Numbered from the stretch's first letter, positions 46,731 through 57,213 are shown. The stretch is DNA of 64,000 nt from Chlorobium sp. (GCF_021740465.1 NZ_JAIOZR010000003.1:62001-126000); one strand, 5' to 3'. Numbers and translations are program-made. The notes: generated by a model from the letters alone, not told the origin.

Positions 46731-47204
46731 ATGCCGCATATGAGACTCAGAGAGGCCGTAACCGCCGACATCGAACGATGCTCCGAACTGCTCGGCATTC
46801 TGTTTTCGGCAGAGCGCGAATTCGCACCGGATCCCGCTGCCCAGAGACGCGGCCTGCAACTCGTTCTCGACAGCCCGCAGACCGGACGGGTGTTTGTGTG
46901 TGAAACCGGGGGCAGGATAGCCGGCATGGTGATGCTGCTCTTTACCGTCAGCACCTTTCTCGGAAAGAGGGTAGCCCTGCTCGAAGACATGATTGTCGAT
47001 CCGGCCTTCCGCGCGCAGGGTATCGGTTCCCGGCTTGTCGGCCACGCCGTAGCCTTTGCCCGCAGTGAGGGTCTGGGCAGAATAACCCTTTTGACGGACC
47101 ACGACAATACCCTTGCCAGGGAATTTTATCACCGCGCGGGCTTCGCGGCATCCTCGATGGTGGTGCTCAGAAAATCGCTTGACGATCAAGGAGAAACCCC
47201 ATGA
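46731..47204 (+). CDS. GNAT family N-acetyltransferase
   Basis: The 157-residue protein shows the GNAT acetyl-CoA binding motif [20 protein letters not shown], with the Q/RxxGxG/A loop. Motif B follows as [13 protein letters not shown]. The substrate is unknown. I take the ATG at 46731 ([17 protein letters not shown]); a GTG at 46692 and an ATG at 46740 are also possible and no ribosome binding site separates them. The stop overlaps the rubredoxin start by four bases (ATGA), so the pair is coupled. Both are divergent from the lipocalin gene. Confidence 0.85.
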   Translation: MPHMRLREAVTADIERCSELLGILFSAEREFAPDPAAQRRGLQLVLDSPQTGRVFVCETGGRIAGMVMLLFTVSTFLGKRVALLEDMIVDPAFRAQGIGSRLVGHAVAFARSEGLGRITLLTDHDNTLAREFYHRAGFAASSMVVLRKSLDDQGETP

Positions 47205-47371
47205 CCGGTTGCTGGCAATGCCGGGAGTGCGGCTATCTTTACGATCCAGCCGAAGGTGACCCCGAAAGCCGGGTCCCGCCGACAACAACTTTTGAGCGGC
47301 TTCCCGGAAGCTGGTGCTGCCCGGTATGCAGCGAAAGCAAAGGTGGCTTCGAACCTATGATCGCCGGCTGA
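47201..47371 (+). CDS. rub: Rubredoxin
   Basis: A 56-residue protein with both rubredoxin knuckles: [14 protein letters not shown] (Cys7, Cys10) and [13 protein letters not shown] (Cys40, Cys43). The conserved [13 protein letters not shown] block lies between them. These four cysteines bind one iron, which passes electrons to oxygen- or peroxide-reducing enzymes or other oxidoreductases. Cys4 and Cys39 are extra cysteines. The gene begins inside the stop of the acetyltransferase gene and ends 6 nt before the convergent lolE-like gene. Green sulfur bacteria often have several rubredoxins; the partner is not shown here. Confidence 0.96.
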   Translation: MTGCWQCRECGYLYDPAEGDPESRVPPTTTFERLPGSWCCPVCSESKGGFEPMIAG

Positions 47372-47376
47372 ACGGC

Positions 47377-48636
47377 TCAGTTGGTTTTTTTGTCGAGCGA
47401 ATGGCTTACGGCAATAGCCGCGGCCTTGCGGGCCGGATAGATGCTCACCAGAACGCTCAGAGCAACCGCGGTCAGGCCGACGGCGAGAAAGTCGGCGGCA
47501 TTCATGCTTACCGGGTAGGACTGGATGATGAATGCGCTTTGCGAGGGCAGCCGTACAATACCGTACAGCTCCTGCAGCCGGCAGATGCCCCATGCTGCAA
47601 GCGACCCGATAGCGGTTCCCGCTAAACCGGTCATGGTGCCCTGGATCAGAAAGATCCCCATGAACTGAGGCCTTTCCAGACCGAGACACCGGAGGTAGAA
47701 CAGCTCTTTCTGCTTGTCGATAGCCGTCATGGCAAGGGAACCGGTAAGGCTGAGCGCGGCAACAAGCACCACCAGCATCAGGACGCTGAAGCTCGCCCAT
47801 TTTTCCAGCTGCATAACCGCGAAGATATCCCCGTATTTCTTTTCCAGGGACCTCAGGGTGCAGCTCTGCGCAAAAGGCGTGCCGGCAATCTTCGCTTCGA
47901 GCCGTCTGAGCAGCTTCCGGCCCGACACCCCCTTTTCGGCCCTTATATCGATGCCGGTGTAGCTCTGGCCGCCCAGAAGCAGCACTTTACGGGCAAATTC
48001 GTTGGGAGCGAGCACATAGCGGTCGTCGAACAGCTTCTGCAGGGTGAATGTAGAGGAAACCTTTGTTTCAGGAATTCTCAGAGCGGCAAGCATATAGGGT
48101 TCGGAAAGCATTTCAAGGCCGACGCTGATCAGTTCGGGACTGAACAGCCTGACTTCGCTGAAGGGCGAAAGCCCCAGACGTCCGGCAAGCAGATCTCCTG
48201 CAGAAACCGTCTCTTCACTGAAAAAGGGCCGAACGCTCGATGTTCGGCGCATCAGTTCTCGCTGGGCTCCCCTGCTGAGACCCCGTATCATGACCAGCTC
48301 GCTTTTCCCTCCGTCCCCAGCAGACATGATCGCCTCCCCTTCGGCAAACGGTTCGGCGGCCGCAACGCCTTCGACGGCAGCCAGGGACTGAAGCAGGCTG
48401 TCGCTGACGGCCACGCCCTGGCTGCCGGTTCGGGAAACCAGCTGAACCTCCCCTTCGATAGTGGTGAACATGTCGTATGCGAGCCTCTGAAAGCCGTTCA
48501 GGACGCTCATCACGATAAGCAGGGTGCTGACCCCCACGATGATCCCGGCAAGGCTGATCGCCGAGATCACGTTGATAATCCTGAATCGTTTGCGCGCAAA
48601 GCTGAACCTGCGGGCAATCCATAATGCTGTTTTCAT
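47377..48636 (-). CDS. LolC/LolE-type ABC transporter permease (second)
   Basis: This 419-residue protein has the MacB/FtsX layout of lipoprotein-release permeases. It has one N-terminal helix ([25 protein letters not shown]), a large periplasmic domain (about 50-270), and three C-terminal helices ([36 protein letters not shown], and [24 protein letters not shown]). The end [17 protein letters not shown] is typical. LolCDE lifts lipoproteins from the inner membrane toward the outer membrane. The ATPase LolD is not in this window. It follows the other permease gene by 16 nt. Confidence 0.9.
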   Translation of the reverse strand: MKTALWIARRFSFARKRFRIINVISAISLAGIIVGVSTLLIVMSVLNGFQRLAYDMFTTIEGEVQLVSRTGSQGVAVSDSLLQSLAAVEGVAAAEPFAEGEAIMSAGDGGKSELVMIRGLSRGAQRELMRRTSSVRPFFSEETVSAGDLLAGRLGLSPFSEVRLFSPELISVGLEMLSEPYMLAALRIPETKVSSTFTLQKLFDDRYVLAPNEFARKVLLLGGQSYTGIDIRAEKGVSGRKLLRRLEAKIAGTPFAQSCTLRSLEKKYGDIFAVMQLEKWASFSVLMLVVLVAALSLTGSLAMTAIDKQKELFYLRCLGLERPQFMGIFLIQGTMTGLAGTAIGSLAAWGICRLQELYGIVRLPSQSAFIIQSYPVSMNAADFLAVGLTAVALSVLVSIYPARKAAAIAVSHSLDKKTN

Positions 48637-48652
48637 AGAAGGAAAAATTGGA

Positions 48653-49924
48653 TCAGGTGGTCAGTGCCGTACCGGGATTGAGCGATGAAGCGATTCTGGC
48701 CGGTATGAAGGCGAAAAGCATGGTCAGCAGAATAACGGCTACACCTACCATAAGGTAATCGAGGGGATCGACCATCAGCGGCACATACTTGATGAAATAA
48801 CTCTTCTCGGGAAGGGTTATGAGATGAAAACGCTGTTCGAACAGGGTCAGCGAGAGGGCGACGGCGGCTCCGGCAGCCACTCCGGCGAGCGAAATGAGAA
48901 GGGACTGCCCTAAAAAAATCAGCCTGATTTTCCGGGGCTCGAGCCCCAGGGCGATCAGCATGCCGATCTCACGGGTTTTTTCGATAACCAGCACCAGAAG
49001 CGTCGAGATGATGTTGAATACCGCAACGACAGTAATGGTAATGATGAGCAACGGAGAGATGTTCTTCTGCAGCTTGAGCCACTCGAAAAGGTTTGCGTAG
49101 CGCTCGAACACCGTATAGGTGTAGAACGGAAAACCGAGTTTTCGTGCCAGTTCCCCGGAAACGGTGCCGATATCTGCCAGATCCCTCACACGGACATCGT
49201 AACCGCTGATCATGTCGGGATGAAAGCGCTCCTGAATCTCGTCAAGCGAGGCTATAACCACCACATCGTCGAAGCCGTCCTGCAGTCCGGTGTCGTAGAT
49301 GCCGAGGATTGTGCCGGCTTCGAGATCGAGAGAAGCCAAGAGTTCCACGATATCCCGGCTTCCGCCTCCGATCCCCTCTTTCAGCTTCCGGTCCAGTCCG
49401 GCAAGCAGTACTTTCTGGCCGCTTTTCACGCCGAGCTGTTCAGCAAGCGTTTTTCCGATATAAAGGGAGATGGTTCCGTTTTCCGGAAGCTGCTGCCGCC
49501 CGTTGCCGGCGATCAGATACCGTTTCAGAAAAACCGTGCGCTCCTGGGCGGTTATTCCCTTCAGTACTACCGGCCGTACCGCCGACGCTCCACGTCTCTC
49601 TCCGGGACGGCTGCGGATAATGAAGCTTTTTTCAAGAAAGGGCGAGGCCGAGACGACACCGGGAAAACCTGCGACAAGGCGCTGTTCGTAACGGCTTTCC
49701 GGAAAGTACTGCTCGTCGCCCTGACGCACCTGTATGTGCGAGGTAAAGCTGATCAGCTTGCCCTCCACGCTTCCGGCAAAACCCTTGACGATCGAGAGCG
49801 TCAGAATAAGTGCGGCAGTGCCTACCGCGATGCCGATAACCGATGCCAGCACGATGAATGCAGGTCTGGACCCGTTTCTCTCCCTGAAGGCGAAGCGCCG
49901 GGCGATATAAAGTACCGGATTCAT
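48653..49924 (-). CDS. LolC/LolE-type ABC transporter permease (first)
   Basis: A second 423-residue permease of the same family, with N-terminal [20 protein letters not shown] and the helix [20 protein letters not shown]. The periplasmic domain is followed by helices [42 protein letters not shown] and [25 protein letters not shown]. The motif [19 protein letters not shown] is the coupling segment that contacts the ATPase. It overlaps the diguanylate cyclase gene by four bases and is followed by its paralogue, so a LolC-LolE heterodimer is likely. No clear C/E assignment is attempted. Confidence 0.9.
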   Translation of the reverse strand: MNPVLYIARRFAFRERNGSRPAFIVLASVIGIAVGTAALILTLSIVKGFAGSVEGKLISFTSHIQVRQGDEQYFPESRYEQRLVAGFPGVVSASPFLEKSFIIRSRPGERRGASAVRPVVLKGITAQERTVFLKRYLIAGNGRQQLPENGTISLYIGKTLAEQLGVKSGQKVLLAGLDRKLKEGIGGGSRDIVELLASLDLEAGTILGIYDTGLQDGFDDVVVIASLDEIQERFHPDMISGYDVRVRDLADIGTVSGELARKLGFPFYTYTVFERYANLFEWLKLQKNISPLLIITITVVAVFNIISTLLVLVIEKTREIGMLIALGLEPRKIRLIFLGQSLLISLAGVAAGAAVALSLTLFEQRFHLITLPEKSYFIKYVPLMVDPLDYLMVGVAVILLTMLFAFIPARIASSLNPGTALTT

Positions 49925-51189
49925 TTGCCCTCATCTCCGCTCTTGATTGCAGAAAATGCGCACACGTTGTTCCGCCCGACGGACTTCGCATGATAGAGCG
50001 CCCGGTCGGCATTGTTGACCAGGGTATACCAGTCCTGGGCATCGTCAGGAAAGGTAGCGATACCGATGCTTACCGTCAGGCGCCCACCTGGCTGTTTTTT
50101 TTCATGAGCAACCGGTTCAGCACTGATGATCATGCGCAGACGATCGGAAATCTGCATTGCCGTGTCGATTCCCGTCCGGGGAAAGAGCACGGCAAACTCC
50201 TCTCCTCCGAAGCGCGAAGGCATGTCGGAGGTGCGGCAGGTGGTTCCGATAATGCCGGCAAGCTGCTCGAGCACCTGATCTCCGGCCACATGTCCGTTCT
50301 CGTCGTTATAGAGCTTGAAGTGGTCGATATCGATCATGGCTATCGACACCTTGTCGTCAAGCCGTTTCGAACGCTCGATTTCCATGATGAGATGCTCCTT
50401 GAAATGCCGGTAGTTGTACAGATTCGTTTTCTCGTCGCGAATATAGAGCTCGTCGAGCTTCTTGTTTTTCGCAGCGATATCCCGGCAGAAATCGACCATG
50501 GTGTCGGTGATAAGGGATATCTCCCATGAATGCGGCGTAACGGCAAGATCGTTCCGGATATCTTCGGCCGTATCATGAATACTCTCCGGAATGTTTTTGT
50601 TGATGAGGCTGACTTTACGTGAAAGCCGTGAAAGCGGTATCAGAGTCATGGTATAGTTTATGTAGAACCGTCGCCAGGAAGCAAGGACAAAAACGACAAC
50701 CAGAAATGAGACCGTCATGACAAAAACGTTACTGATCCATACACAGGCATCGAGTGCACTCTGCAGCTCCTTGTCAGCTTTCTGGGTACTGTTGTCGAGG
50801 GCGAGCAGAAATACTTCACGGTTTGCCGCCGAAAAGTAACCTCGATCGTTTCGTTTCCGGATCAGTACACCCGGAATGTCCGGCTTTCCTGCAACGACTG
50901 CACTTTCAAGAACCTCATCGAGCATGAACTGCATAACCTTGATCGTTGCGTCGTCATCCATGCTTGATTGGTCACGGCTTTTTTCGAAACCGGCAGCCTT
51001 TCCCTTCAGTTCGACAAGATTGCGGTACAGAGTCTGCTTGTGCTGCAGATCCTCGACAAGCAGGTTCCGGTAGAACATGAATCCCCCGATTACAAGCGCC
51101 AGAAGCAGGAGAAAGAGTGCGGCCCCGAGAGTGATGCGTTTCAGATGAACCGGCTGATTGATGGGTATTTCACTGCTCATGCTTGTCAT
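49921..51189 (-). CDS. Membrane diguanylate cyclase (GGDEF)
   Basis: The 422-residue protein has an N-terminal helix (residues 20-40), a periplasmic sensor-like region (about 41-148), a second helix (150-171), a HAMP-like linker and a GGDEF domain (about 250-418). The active-site motif is GGEEF (328-332), which is functional in other cyclases. Five residues before it stands RTSD (319-322), the RxxD product-inhibition I-site. It should make cyclic di-GMP in response to a periplasmic signal. It overlaps the upstream substrate-binding lipoprotein gene and the downstream permease gene by four nucleotides each. This coupling suggests they are made together; a functional link with lipoprotein transport is inference. 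Confidence 0.92.
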   Translation of the reverse strand: MTSMSSEIPINQPVHLKRITLGAALFLLLLALVIGGFMFYRNLLVEDLQHKQTLYRNLVELKGKAAGFEKSRDQSSMDDDATIKVMQFMLDEVLESAVVAGKPDIPGVLIRKRNDRGYFSAANREVFLLALDNSTQKADKELQSALDACVWISNVFVMTVSFLVVVFVLASWRRFYINYTMTLIPLSRLSRKVSLINKNIPESIHDTAEDIRNDLAVTPHSWEISLITDTMVDFCRDIAAKNKKLDELYIRDEKTNLYNYRHFKEHLIMEIERSKRLDDKVSIAMIDIDHFKLYNDENGHVAGDQVLEQLAGIIGTTCRTSDMPSRFGGEEFAVLFPRTGIDTAMQISDRLRMIISAEPVAHEKKQPGGRLTVSIGIATFPDDAQDWYTLVNNADRALYHAKSVGRNNVCAFSAIKSGDEGK

Positions 51190-52145
51190 TTCAGGATTAT
51201 GGTTCTCGGCAGTTGCCGGAACGGCGCAAGATAGCTCCGCTCAAAGCCTTTCTGTCCCTCTCTGGAGAGCCACGACCCGAAACCGGCGGCAAGAGGATTG
51301 CCGGGAATATAGATGTAGTAAACTATGGTGGCCAGGGGGTATCGACCGTCATAAATATACTGTTCGGAAGGCATTACGGCACTGGAGCCCGCTTTTTCGG
51401 ATGCAACCGGAAGAATGCGGATCCCGTTCCGCGTCTTTTCGGGAAGGGAAAGGGTGTTCCAGGCCGAAAGGTAGAGCAGGCCGGCGGCAAGAGGATCGGC
51501 GGCTGTTTTTTCGACAAGCAGCGAGTCGGAATCGGTCTGCATGGCATGAAGCGTTGTGTTTCCCGTGCCGAGCAGCTGTCGCAGGGTTGCCAGCAGGCGG
51601 TAGTCGTTGCGAGCAGTCCACAAAACAAACTCCGCCTTCGACGATTTCCGGGCGGCAAGCACGGCCCCGAGTGCTCCGGTTGTAACGGAATCAAGCGAAC
51701 TGTTGCGGTTGACAATGCAGATGAGCGCATCACGTGCAACCGGTTCCTTCCGGCCCCCGAGCCTCGGATGCGCAAGCAGGGAGTCCTCTTCCGGCAAAAG
51801 CGAGCCGTTGAGGAGCGCGGCACCGGATTCCTTTTTAAGCAGCGTGAGCAGGGTCTTTCCGGTCAGCTCCGGCGTGACGGAAACGACGGCATCGGGATAG
51901 TGTGCTGCGAATATTTTTGCCTGTGCGTCGGCCGCTTCGGCAATGGATGCATCGACCGCCAGGCGGAGCTTTCCTGCCGTGGCCGACAAGCGGGCGTCAT
52001 CGGCGCCGCTATCCGTACGACACCCTGAAATCGACAGGGCAAAGAGAATGGCTGCCACAAATGATCGCGTGAGGGCGACGCCTTTCCCTGTGGCTGCGCA
52101 AATGGGCCGCTCCCGGTCTCCGATATCCCCGTTACCTGTAATCAT
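51186..52145 (-). CDS. PstS-like periplasmic substrate-binding lipoprotein
   Basis: The protein has a lipoprotein signal (SFVAAILFALSISGC; the C is the lipid site) followed by a substrate-binding fold. Typical phosphate-binding-like blocks are LRLAVDASIAEAADAQAKIF, VNRNSSLDSVTTGALGAVLAARK, and the end YPLATIVYYIYIPGN. This last block is characteristic of PstS/PBP-like domains. The start at 52145 (MITGNGDIGD) is uncertain: an ATG at 52199 is also in frame, and both leave a long leader before the signal peptide. It heads a minus-strand unit with the diguanylate cyclase and the two LolC/E permeases, overlapping the cyclase by four bases. No Pst permease genes are present, so it may act as a sensor rather than a transporter part. 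Confidence 0.78.
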   Translation of the reverse strand: MITGNGDIGDRERPICAATGKGVALTRSFVAAILFALSISGCRTDSGADDARLSATAGKLRLAVDASIAEAADAQAKIFAAHYPDAVVSVTPELTGKTLLTLLKKESGAALLNGSLLPEEDSLLAHPRLGGRKEPVARDALICIVNRNSSLDSVTTGALGAVLAARKSSKAEFVLWTARNDYRLLATLRQLLGTGNTTLHAMQTDSDSLLVEKTAADPLAAGLLYLSAWNTLSLPEKTRNGIRILPVASEKAGSSAVMPSEQYIYDGRYPLATIVYYIYIPGNPLAAGFGSWLSREGQKGFERSYLAPFRQLPRTIILK

Positions 52146-52282
52146 AAAGCATATGATAGCAATACCCCGCGAGAATTGCAGATGAAAAAGCTTTTCCATA
52201 AACGAGAACGGAGGTTACAGGAGTGAAAAAAATACCCGCATACTCTTGATAATCCTCCTGAAAAGTGTAATATATTCACATT

Positions 52283-52300
52283 ATTGAATATATATTCAGT
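52283..52300 (+). promoter_or_regulatory. ARG box 1 (ArgR operator) upstream of argC
   Basis: ATTGAATATATATTCAGT fits the E. coli-type ArgR consensus (TNTGAAT-WWWW-ATTCANW) in the TGAAT-ATAT-ATTCA core. It lies 97 nt before the argC start and next to a second box. Confidence 0.8.
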
Positions 52301-52301
52301 G

Positions 52302-52319
52302 ACTGAATGAATATTCATG
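52302..52319 (+). promoter_or_regulatory. ARG box 2 (ArgR operator) upstream of argC
   Basis: ACTGAATGAATATTCATG is a second copy with TGAAT-GAAT-ATTCA, one base after box 1. The two cores are 19 bp apart centre to centre, so an ArgR hexamer could bind both. Confidence 0.75.
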
Positions 52320-52396
52320 ACCGGTATCCTGTTTTTTCTCTGTTAATTACTTTCAAATATCCTTAAAATTGAATATCATCGCAGGTTTCACGCGGT

Positions 52397-53455
52397 ATGT
52401 TCATCCAGTATGCAGAAAAGGTTATGATACAAACAAAGGCGCCCTCCGGGGCACCGTACTCGGTTGCCGTTATCGGAGCATCCGGTTATTCCGGTGCGGA
52501 GCTTGTACGCATCATTCTTCGCCACCCCGCCCTGAGGCTTGAGTCGCTCTATGCCTTTTCGCAGGTCGGAAAACGTTTTTCGGATCTCTACCCTTCAATC
52601 TCCTGCGACATGGAGTTCCTGCGCTATGAAGGCGAATGCACAAGCGATATCTGCTTTCTTGCCCTGCCTCACGGTGAAGCGCTGAAGATTGTACCGGAAC
52701 TGCTTGGCCAAGGCAAGATGGTTATCGATCTTTCCGGGGATTTCAGGCTGAAAAACCCGGAAGAACATGAACGTTACTACCAGCAGTCGAAGCCGGCAGG
52801 CTCCACCCTTACCTATGCCATGCCCGAACTCTTCAGGGATGCAATATCGCGCTCGACGGCCGTGAGCAATCCCGGCTGCTATGCGACAAGCATCATTCTC
52901 GGACTCGCCCCGCTCTTTCATGGTACTGATCGTGCCTTCAGGGTGAGTATGGTAAACTGCACGGCGATTTCAGGTATTTCAGGGGCGGGGCGCACCAGCA
53001 AGACCGAGCTGTCGTTCTCGGAAATGAGCGAAAACATGCGTGCATACAAGGTCGGCCATCACCAGCACACTCCTGAAATCATGCAGGCACTCGGCTCTTC
53101 GGCTTCCGATCCTTCGTTTGATTTCACCTTTACCCCGGTCATAGGGCCGTTTACAAGGGGCATCTACTCCCTGCTGAACGTTTCGCTCGAAGGCGAAACC
53201 GCCGGCAGCACCATCGAGGATCTCTACCGGAAATTTTATGCCAAGGCCCCTTTTGTGAGAGTGCGCAGCAGCATGACCGAAGTGCGCCATGTCGCCCTGA
53301 CGAACTTCTGCGACATTCATATCGCCAGCGGGCCGGAAAACGGTCGTCTGGTGATTGTTAGCGCCATCGACAATCTGCTCAAGGGAGCGGCGGGTCAGGC
53401 CGTGCAGAACATGAACATCATGCTCGGCCTCGAAGAGACGCTCGGACTGTCCTGA
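52397..53455 (+). CDS. argC: N-acetyl-gamma-glutamyl-phosphate reductase ArgC
   Basis: ArgC reduces N-acetylglutamyl phosphate to the semialdehyde with NADPH, the third step of arginine synthesis. The 352-residue protein starts with the Rossmann block [21 protein letters not shown] and has the active-site sequence [17 protein letters not shown], with the catalytic cysteine. HHQHTPEI near residue 220 is the conserved histidine block. The ATG at 52397 is used; an ATG nine codons later ([15 protein letters not shown]) is an alternative. It is the first gene of the arg cluster, behind two ARG boxes. Confidence 0.95.
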   Translation: MFIQYAEKVMIQTKAPSGAPYSVAVIGASGYSGAELVRIILRHPALRLESLYAFSQVGKRFSDLYPSISCDMEFLRYEGECTSDICFLALPHGEALKIVPELLGQGKMVIDLSGDFRLKNPEEHERYYQQSKPAGSTLTYAMPELFRDAISRSTAVSNPGCYATSIILGLAPLFHGTDRAFRVSMVNCTAISGISGAGRTSKTELSFSEMSENMRAYKVGHHQHTPEIMQALGSSASDPSFDFTFTPVIGPFTRGIYSLLNVSLEGETAGSTIEDLYRKFYAKAPFVRVRSSMTEVRHVALTNFCDIHIASGPENGRLVIVSAIDNLLKGAAGQAVQNMNIMLGLEETLGLS

Positions 53456-53481
53456 TACCGGAAAACCATTATTGTACTGCC

Positions 53482-54768
53482 GTGACACTTAATCTGCACA
53501 AAGCACTCGATACCATAAGGGAACTTGCCGCAGCTACACCGTGGCCCGAAACCGTGACTCCCCTGCTCCCGTCCGGACTCGACGAGGCGGGATTCTGGCC
53601 TGTGGGGTTCCGTTCCGCCGGGGTTTCGGCCGCCATCAGGTACGACAAACGGGATCTCATGATCCTGCTCTCGGAAAATCCGGCATCGGCAGCCGCGGTC
53701 TTCACAACCAATCTCTGCTGTGCCGCACCGGTCATGCACTCCAAAGCCAGTCTGGTGAAGAGCGGGGGCCGCATGAGAGCGATCATCTGCAACAGCGGCA
53801 ATGCCAATGCGGCAACCGGCTCCAAAGGTCTGGCCGATGCCGAAGCGATGGCCGGAGCAACCGCCGCACTGTTTGGCCTGAAACCCGAAGAGGTTCTGGT
53901 CGCTTCCACCGGGGTGATCGGACAGCCCCTGCCGATACCGAAAATTCTCGGCGCGATGAAGGAGCTTCCTGCTGCACTTCTGCGGAACTCCAGCCTCGAT
54001 GCAGCCGAAGCCATCATGACCACCGATACCTTTCCGAAGTTTCTCTCACTCGACATCCGCCTTTCAGGCGGCACGGCAAGAGTGAGCGGCATCGCAAAAG
54101 GGTCCGGCATGATCTGCCCGGACATGGCAACCATGCTCGCATTTCTTGCCACCGATGCGGCAATCGAACCGGATCTCCTGCAACGAATGCTCCGGAACGC
54201 CAACAGGAACAGCTTCAATGCCATAACCGTTGACGGTGATACCAGCACCAACGATATGGTGTCGATCCTTGCCGGAGGAAACGGCCCGTCCGTTTCCGAA
54301 GGAAGCAGGGACGCGGAAATCTTTTCCGAAGCTCTCGAACTGCTCATGACCTTTCTTGCAAAGCTCATCGTCATTGACGGCGAAGGCGCCACGAAACTTG
54401 TCGGAATCCATGTCGAGGGAGCTCTCTCGGACCGGGAAGCTGCAATGGCGGCAAAAACCATAGCGAACTCCCCTCTCGTCAAAACCGCCCTGCATGGCCA
54501 GGACGCCAACTGGGGCAGGATCATGGCTGCCGCCGGCCGATCCGGAGCTTTTTTCAGACAGGAGGAGGCAGAGATCCTTTTTAACGGCCTCTCCATTCTC
54601 AAGGCGGGCTTCAATGCCGATTTTTCCGAAGAGGATGCCGCGGCGATTCTGAAAAAGCCCTCCTATACCATGACCGTCCGTCTCGGAAACGGACCGGGAA
54701 CGGCAACCATCTGGACCTGCGACCTGAGCAAGGAGTACATCGAAATCAACGGCAGCTACCGAAGCTGA
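53482..54768 (+). CDS. argJ: Glutamate N-acetyltransferase / amino-acid acetyltransferase ArgJ
   Basis: ArgJ moves the acetyl group from N-acetylornithine to glutamate, so the pathway recycles it. The 428-residue precursor cuts itself between Ala and Thr217 in [15 protein letters not shown]; the Thr becomes the nucleophile of the beta chain. [15 protein letters not shown] and [15 protein letters not shown] are also diagnostic, as are the C-terminal [19 protein letters not shown] blocks. The start is GTG at 53482, 26 nt past the argC stop. Whether it also makes N-acetylglutamate from acetyl-CoA cannot be read; no argA is nearby. Confidence 0.95.
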   Translation: MTLNLHKALDTIRELAAATPWPETVTPLLPSGLDEAGFWPVGFRSAGVSAAIRYDKRDLMILLSENPASAAAVFTTNLCCAAPVMHSKASLVKSGGRMRAIICNSGNANAATGSKGLADAEAMAGATAALFGLKPEEVLVASTGVIGQPLPIPKILGAMKELPAALLRNSSLDAAEAIMTTDTFPKFLSLDIRLSGGTARVSGIAKGSGMICPDMATMLAFLATDAAIEPDLLQRMLRNANRNSFNAITVDGDTSTNDMVSILAGGNGPSVSEGSRDAEIFSEALELLMTFLAKLIVIDGEGATKLVGIHVEGALSDREAAMAAKTIANSPLVKTALHGQDANWGRIMAAAGRSGAFFRQEEAEILFNGLSILKAGFNADFSEEDAAAILKKPSYTMTVRLGNGPGTATIWTCDLSKEYIEINGSYRS

Positions 54769-54803
54769 TTTTTTTACCTGAAACCGCAATTGTAATCAAA
54801 AGC

Positions 54804-55715
54804 ATGAACCCTTTGTGCAGCGAATTCGCCTCCGCAAGAAAGGCTCCCGAAGCGGCTATCGGCCAGGTGCTCATCGAGGCACTGCCCTATATCCGCAAGT
54901 TCGAGGGCAAGACATTCGTCATCAAGTACGGCGGCTCCGCCATGAAAGACGAGGTGCTCAAGAACAGTTTTGCCCAGAACGTCACCCTTCTGAGAAAAGT
55001 GGGCATCAATGTCGTACTGGTGCACGGCGGAGGAGACGCCATCACCCGTACCGCCAGGAAGCTCGGGCTTGTATCGCAGTTCGTTCATGGCAAGCGAGTC
55101 ACCGACAGGGAGATGATCGATGTCGTGCAGATGACCCTTGCCGGCAAGGTAAACCAGGATATCGTGCGTCTTCTGAGCGAACATGGAGGCAAGGCCGTAG
55201 GGGTCACCGGCCTCGATGCCGACACCATCCAGGCCGTTCCCGGCCCAAACGCTGAAACGCTGGGGCTTGTGGGAGACGTTGAGGCGATCAACACCGGCTA
55301 TATCGATCTGCTCTGCCGGGCCGGACTCATTCCGGTTATCGCTCCCATCGGGTACGATCATAAGGGTAACATCTACAATATCAACGCCGATGACGCGGCA
55401 AGCAGCATCGCCATTGCGCTGAAGGCGGAAAAGCTTATCTATGTCAGTGACGTCGAGGGAATACAGGTCGGCGAGCGGATATTGAAAACCATCTGCAAAT
55501 CTGAAGCTGCCGATTTTATCGAACAGGGCATTATTTCCGGCGGCATGATCCCGAAAGTGCTTTCGGCATTCAAGACCCTCGACGGCGGCGCAGGTAAAAT
55601 CCATCTGATAGACGGCAAATTCACACACTCCCTGCTGCTCGAGATTTTTACCCATGAGGGGGTTGGAACACAGTTTATCGCCGAACAGGATAACGATCAA
55701 CCAGAAAACAGGTAA
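54804..55715 (+). CDS. argB: Acetylglutamate kinase ArgB
   Basis: ArgB phosphorylates N-acetylglutamate. The 303-residue amino-acid kinase has [11 protein letters not shown] at the ATP loop, [18 protein letters not shown] for the substrate, [25 protein letters not shown] and [17 protein letters not shown]. Residues before [14 protein letters not shown] extend the N-terminus as in the arginine-inhibited hexameric form. Feedback control by arginine is therefore likely; this is inferred from family. It lies 35 nt past argJ and its stop is 10 nt before argF. Confidence 0.96.
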   Translation: MNPLCSEFASARKAPEAAIGQVLIEALPYIRKFEGKTFVIKYGGSAMKDEVLKNSFAQNVTLLRKVGINVVLVHGGGDAITRTARKLGLVSQFVHGKRVTDREMIDVVQMTLAGKVNQDIVRLLSEHGGKAVGVTGLDADTIQAVPGPNAETLGLVGDVEAINTGYIDLLCRAGLIPVIAPIGYDHKGNIYNINADDAASSIAIALKAEKLIYVSDVEGIQVGERILKTICKSEAADFIEQGIISGGMIPKVLSAFKTLDGGAGKIHLIDGKFTHSLLLEIFTHEGVGTQFIAEQDNDQPENR

Positions 55716-55725
55716 TACAACCGTT

Positions 55726-56742
55726 ATGGAACAGGCTAAGAAACAGGCTTATGCCGGAAAACGTGATTTCCTCGGTTTTTCCCGGCTCGATGCGGCCAAG
55801 GTCATTGAGCTTTTCGATTACTCCCTTCATATCAAGCAGAAAAGGCGGGAACACGCTGCAGAAAACACCTTTCTCCCTCTGAAAGGCAAGACTGTAGCCA
55901 TGATTTTCAATAAGCCCTCTCTGCGCACCAGAGTCTCGTTCGAACTCGGCATTCATGAACTTGGCGGCTATGCGATCAATCTCGAAGGAAAATCGATCGG
56001 CGTCGGTTCCAGAGAGTCCGTAGAAGACATCGCCCGCCTGCTCTCCCGCTACAACGACGCTATCGTAGCCAGACTGCATGAACACAGCATCATCGAGGGA
56101 CTTGCCACACACTCCTCCGTTCCGGTCATCAATGCCCTGACCGACCTGTCGCACCCCTGCCAGGTGCTTGCCGATGCTTTTACCCTGTACGAAAGGGGTT
56201 TGTGGCACGAAGGCATCAAGGTTGTCTTTGTCGGAGACGGCAACAATGTCGCAAACTCATGGATCGAGCTCGCCGGCATTCTTCCATTCCATTTCGTGCT
56301 TGCATGCCCCGAAGGGTACACCCCCGACGAAGGCCTGCTTGACGCCGCCCTTGCAGCGGGCATCAGCCGTATCGAAGTCACCCACGATCCCGAAGCTGCA
56401 GCAACAGATGCCGACGTGCTCTATACCGACGTCTGGACGAGCATGGGACAGGAGGATGAACTTGAGGAACGACTGAAAATTTTCGCCCCCTTTCAGATCA
56501 ACAGCCGCCTGCTCTCCCTGGCAAACTCCTCCGCCGTGGTCATGCACTGCATGCCGGCGCACCGCGGCCAGGAAATTACCGCTGAGGTGATGGACGGACC
56601 GCAGTCGGTAATCATCGACGAAGCTGAAAACCGGCTGCATGTTCAGAAAGCCCTGCTCGTGAAACTGCTCAATCACGAAGAGTACCGGAAATTTCATCTC
56701 ACGCACCGTCTGCTCAATGCAGCAAGGAACATCAAAGCCTGA
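55726..56742 (+). CDS. argF: Ornithine carbamoyltransferase ArgF
   Basis: ArgF makes citrulline from ornithine and carbamoyl phosphate. The 338-residue protein has the carbamoyl-phosphate loop SLRTRVSFELG (usual STRTR, here Leu in place of Thr), HPCQVLADAFTL, and the C-terminal HCMPAHRG in place of HCLPA. VVFVGDGNNVANSW is the ornithine-domain block. The ATG at 55726 (MEQAKKQAYAGKRD) follows an AGGTAA box; the frame is open from 55654 but earlier codons do not match the family. Its stop is nearly adjacent to argR. Confidence 0.94.
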   Translation: MEQAKKQAYAGKRDFLGFSRLDAAKVIELFDYSLHIKQKRREHAAENTFLPLKGKTVAMIFNKPSLRTRVSFELGIHELGGYAINLEGKSIGVGSRESVEDIARLLSRYNDAIVARLHEHSIIEGLATHSSVPVINALTDLSHPCQVLADAFTLYERGLWHEGIKVVFVGDGNNVANSWIELAGILPFHFVLACPEGYTPDEGLLDAALAAGISRIEVTHDPEAAATDADVLYTDVWTSMGQEDELEERLKIFAPFQINSRLLSLANSSAVVMHCMPAHRGQEITAEVMDGPQSVIIDEAENRLHVQKALLVKLLNHEEYRKFHLTHRLLNAARNIKA

Positions 56743-56748
56743 GTGGCG

Positions 56749-57195
56749 ATGAACAAACAGGCACGGCAACTGAAAATCCGGGAGACGCTCCGTCTTCATG
56801 AGGTCGGTAACCAGCACGATCTTATCCGACTGCTTGAAGTGGCCGGCATCAAGGTGGCACAGGCAACCCTGTCGCGGGACTGCACGGAACTCGGCGTTGT
56901 CCGCTCCAGAAGCAGGGGCGGGTACCGGCTGGTTCTGCCCGAGGAGAATCCCGGCAATATCATCAGGGGTCTGGTCGGGGTCGAGGTACTCTCCATCGAG
57001 TCGAACGAAACAGCGGTCATCATCAAAACCCTTCCCGGAAGGGCGCATGGAGTGGGTTCATTTCTCGATCAGATGAAAAACTCACCTGTTCTCGGCACCA
57101 TTGCCGGTGACGATACCGTCCTGGTGATTCCCCGTTCAGTATCGCAGATTTCCCAGGTGATATCCTATATTCAAGAAAATCTTTCCAAAAACTGA
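56749..57195 (+). CDS. argR: Arginine repressor ArgR
   Basis: ArgR is an arginine-dependent hexameric repressor that binds ARG boxes. The 148-residue protein has a winged-helix N-terminus with QHDLIRLLEVAGIKVAQATLSRDCTELGVVR, including the TLSRD recognition helix. The C-terminal arginine-binding, hexamer-forming half includes LPGRAHGVGSFLDQMK and GTIAGDDTVLVIPRS. It lies within the arg cluster between argF and argG, so it may repress its own operon through the two boxes at 52283-52319. A GTG two codons earlier, 56743, is also possible. Confidence 0.95.
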   Translation: MNKQARQLKIRETLRLHEVGNQHDLIRLLEVAGIKVAQATLSRDCTELGVVRSRSRGGYRLVLPEENPGNIIRGLVGVEVLSIESNETAVIIKTLPGRAHGVGSFLDQMKNSPVLGTIAGDDTVLVIPRSVSQISQVISYIQENLSKN

Positions 57196-57213
57196 TAATC
57201 AATCACGCAACGC

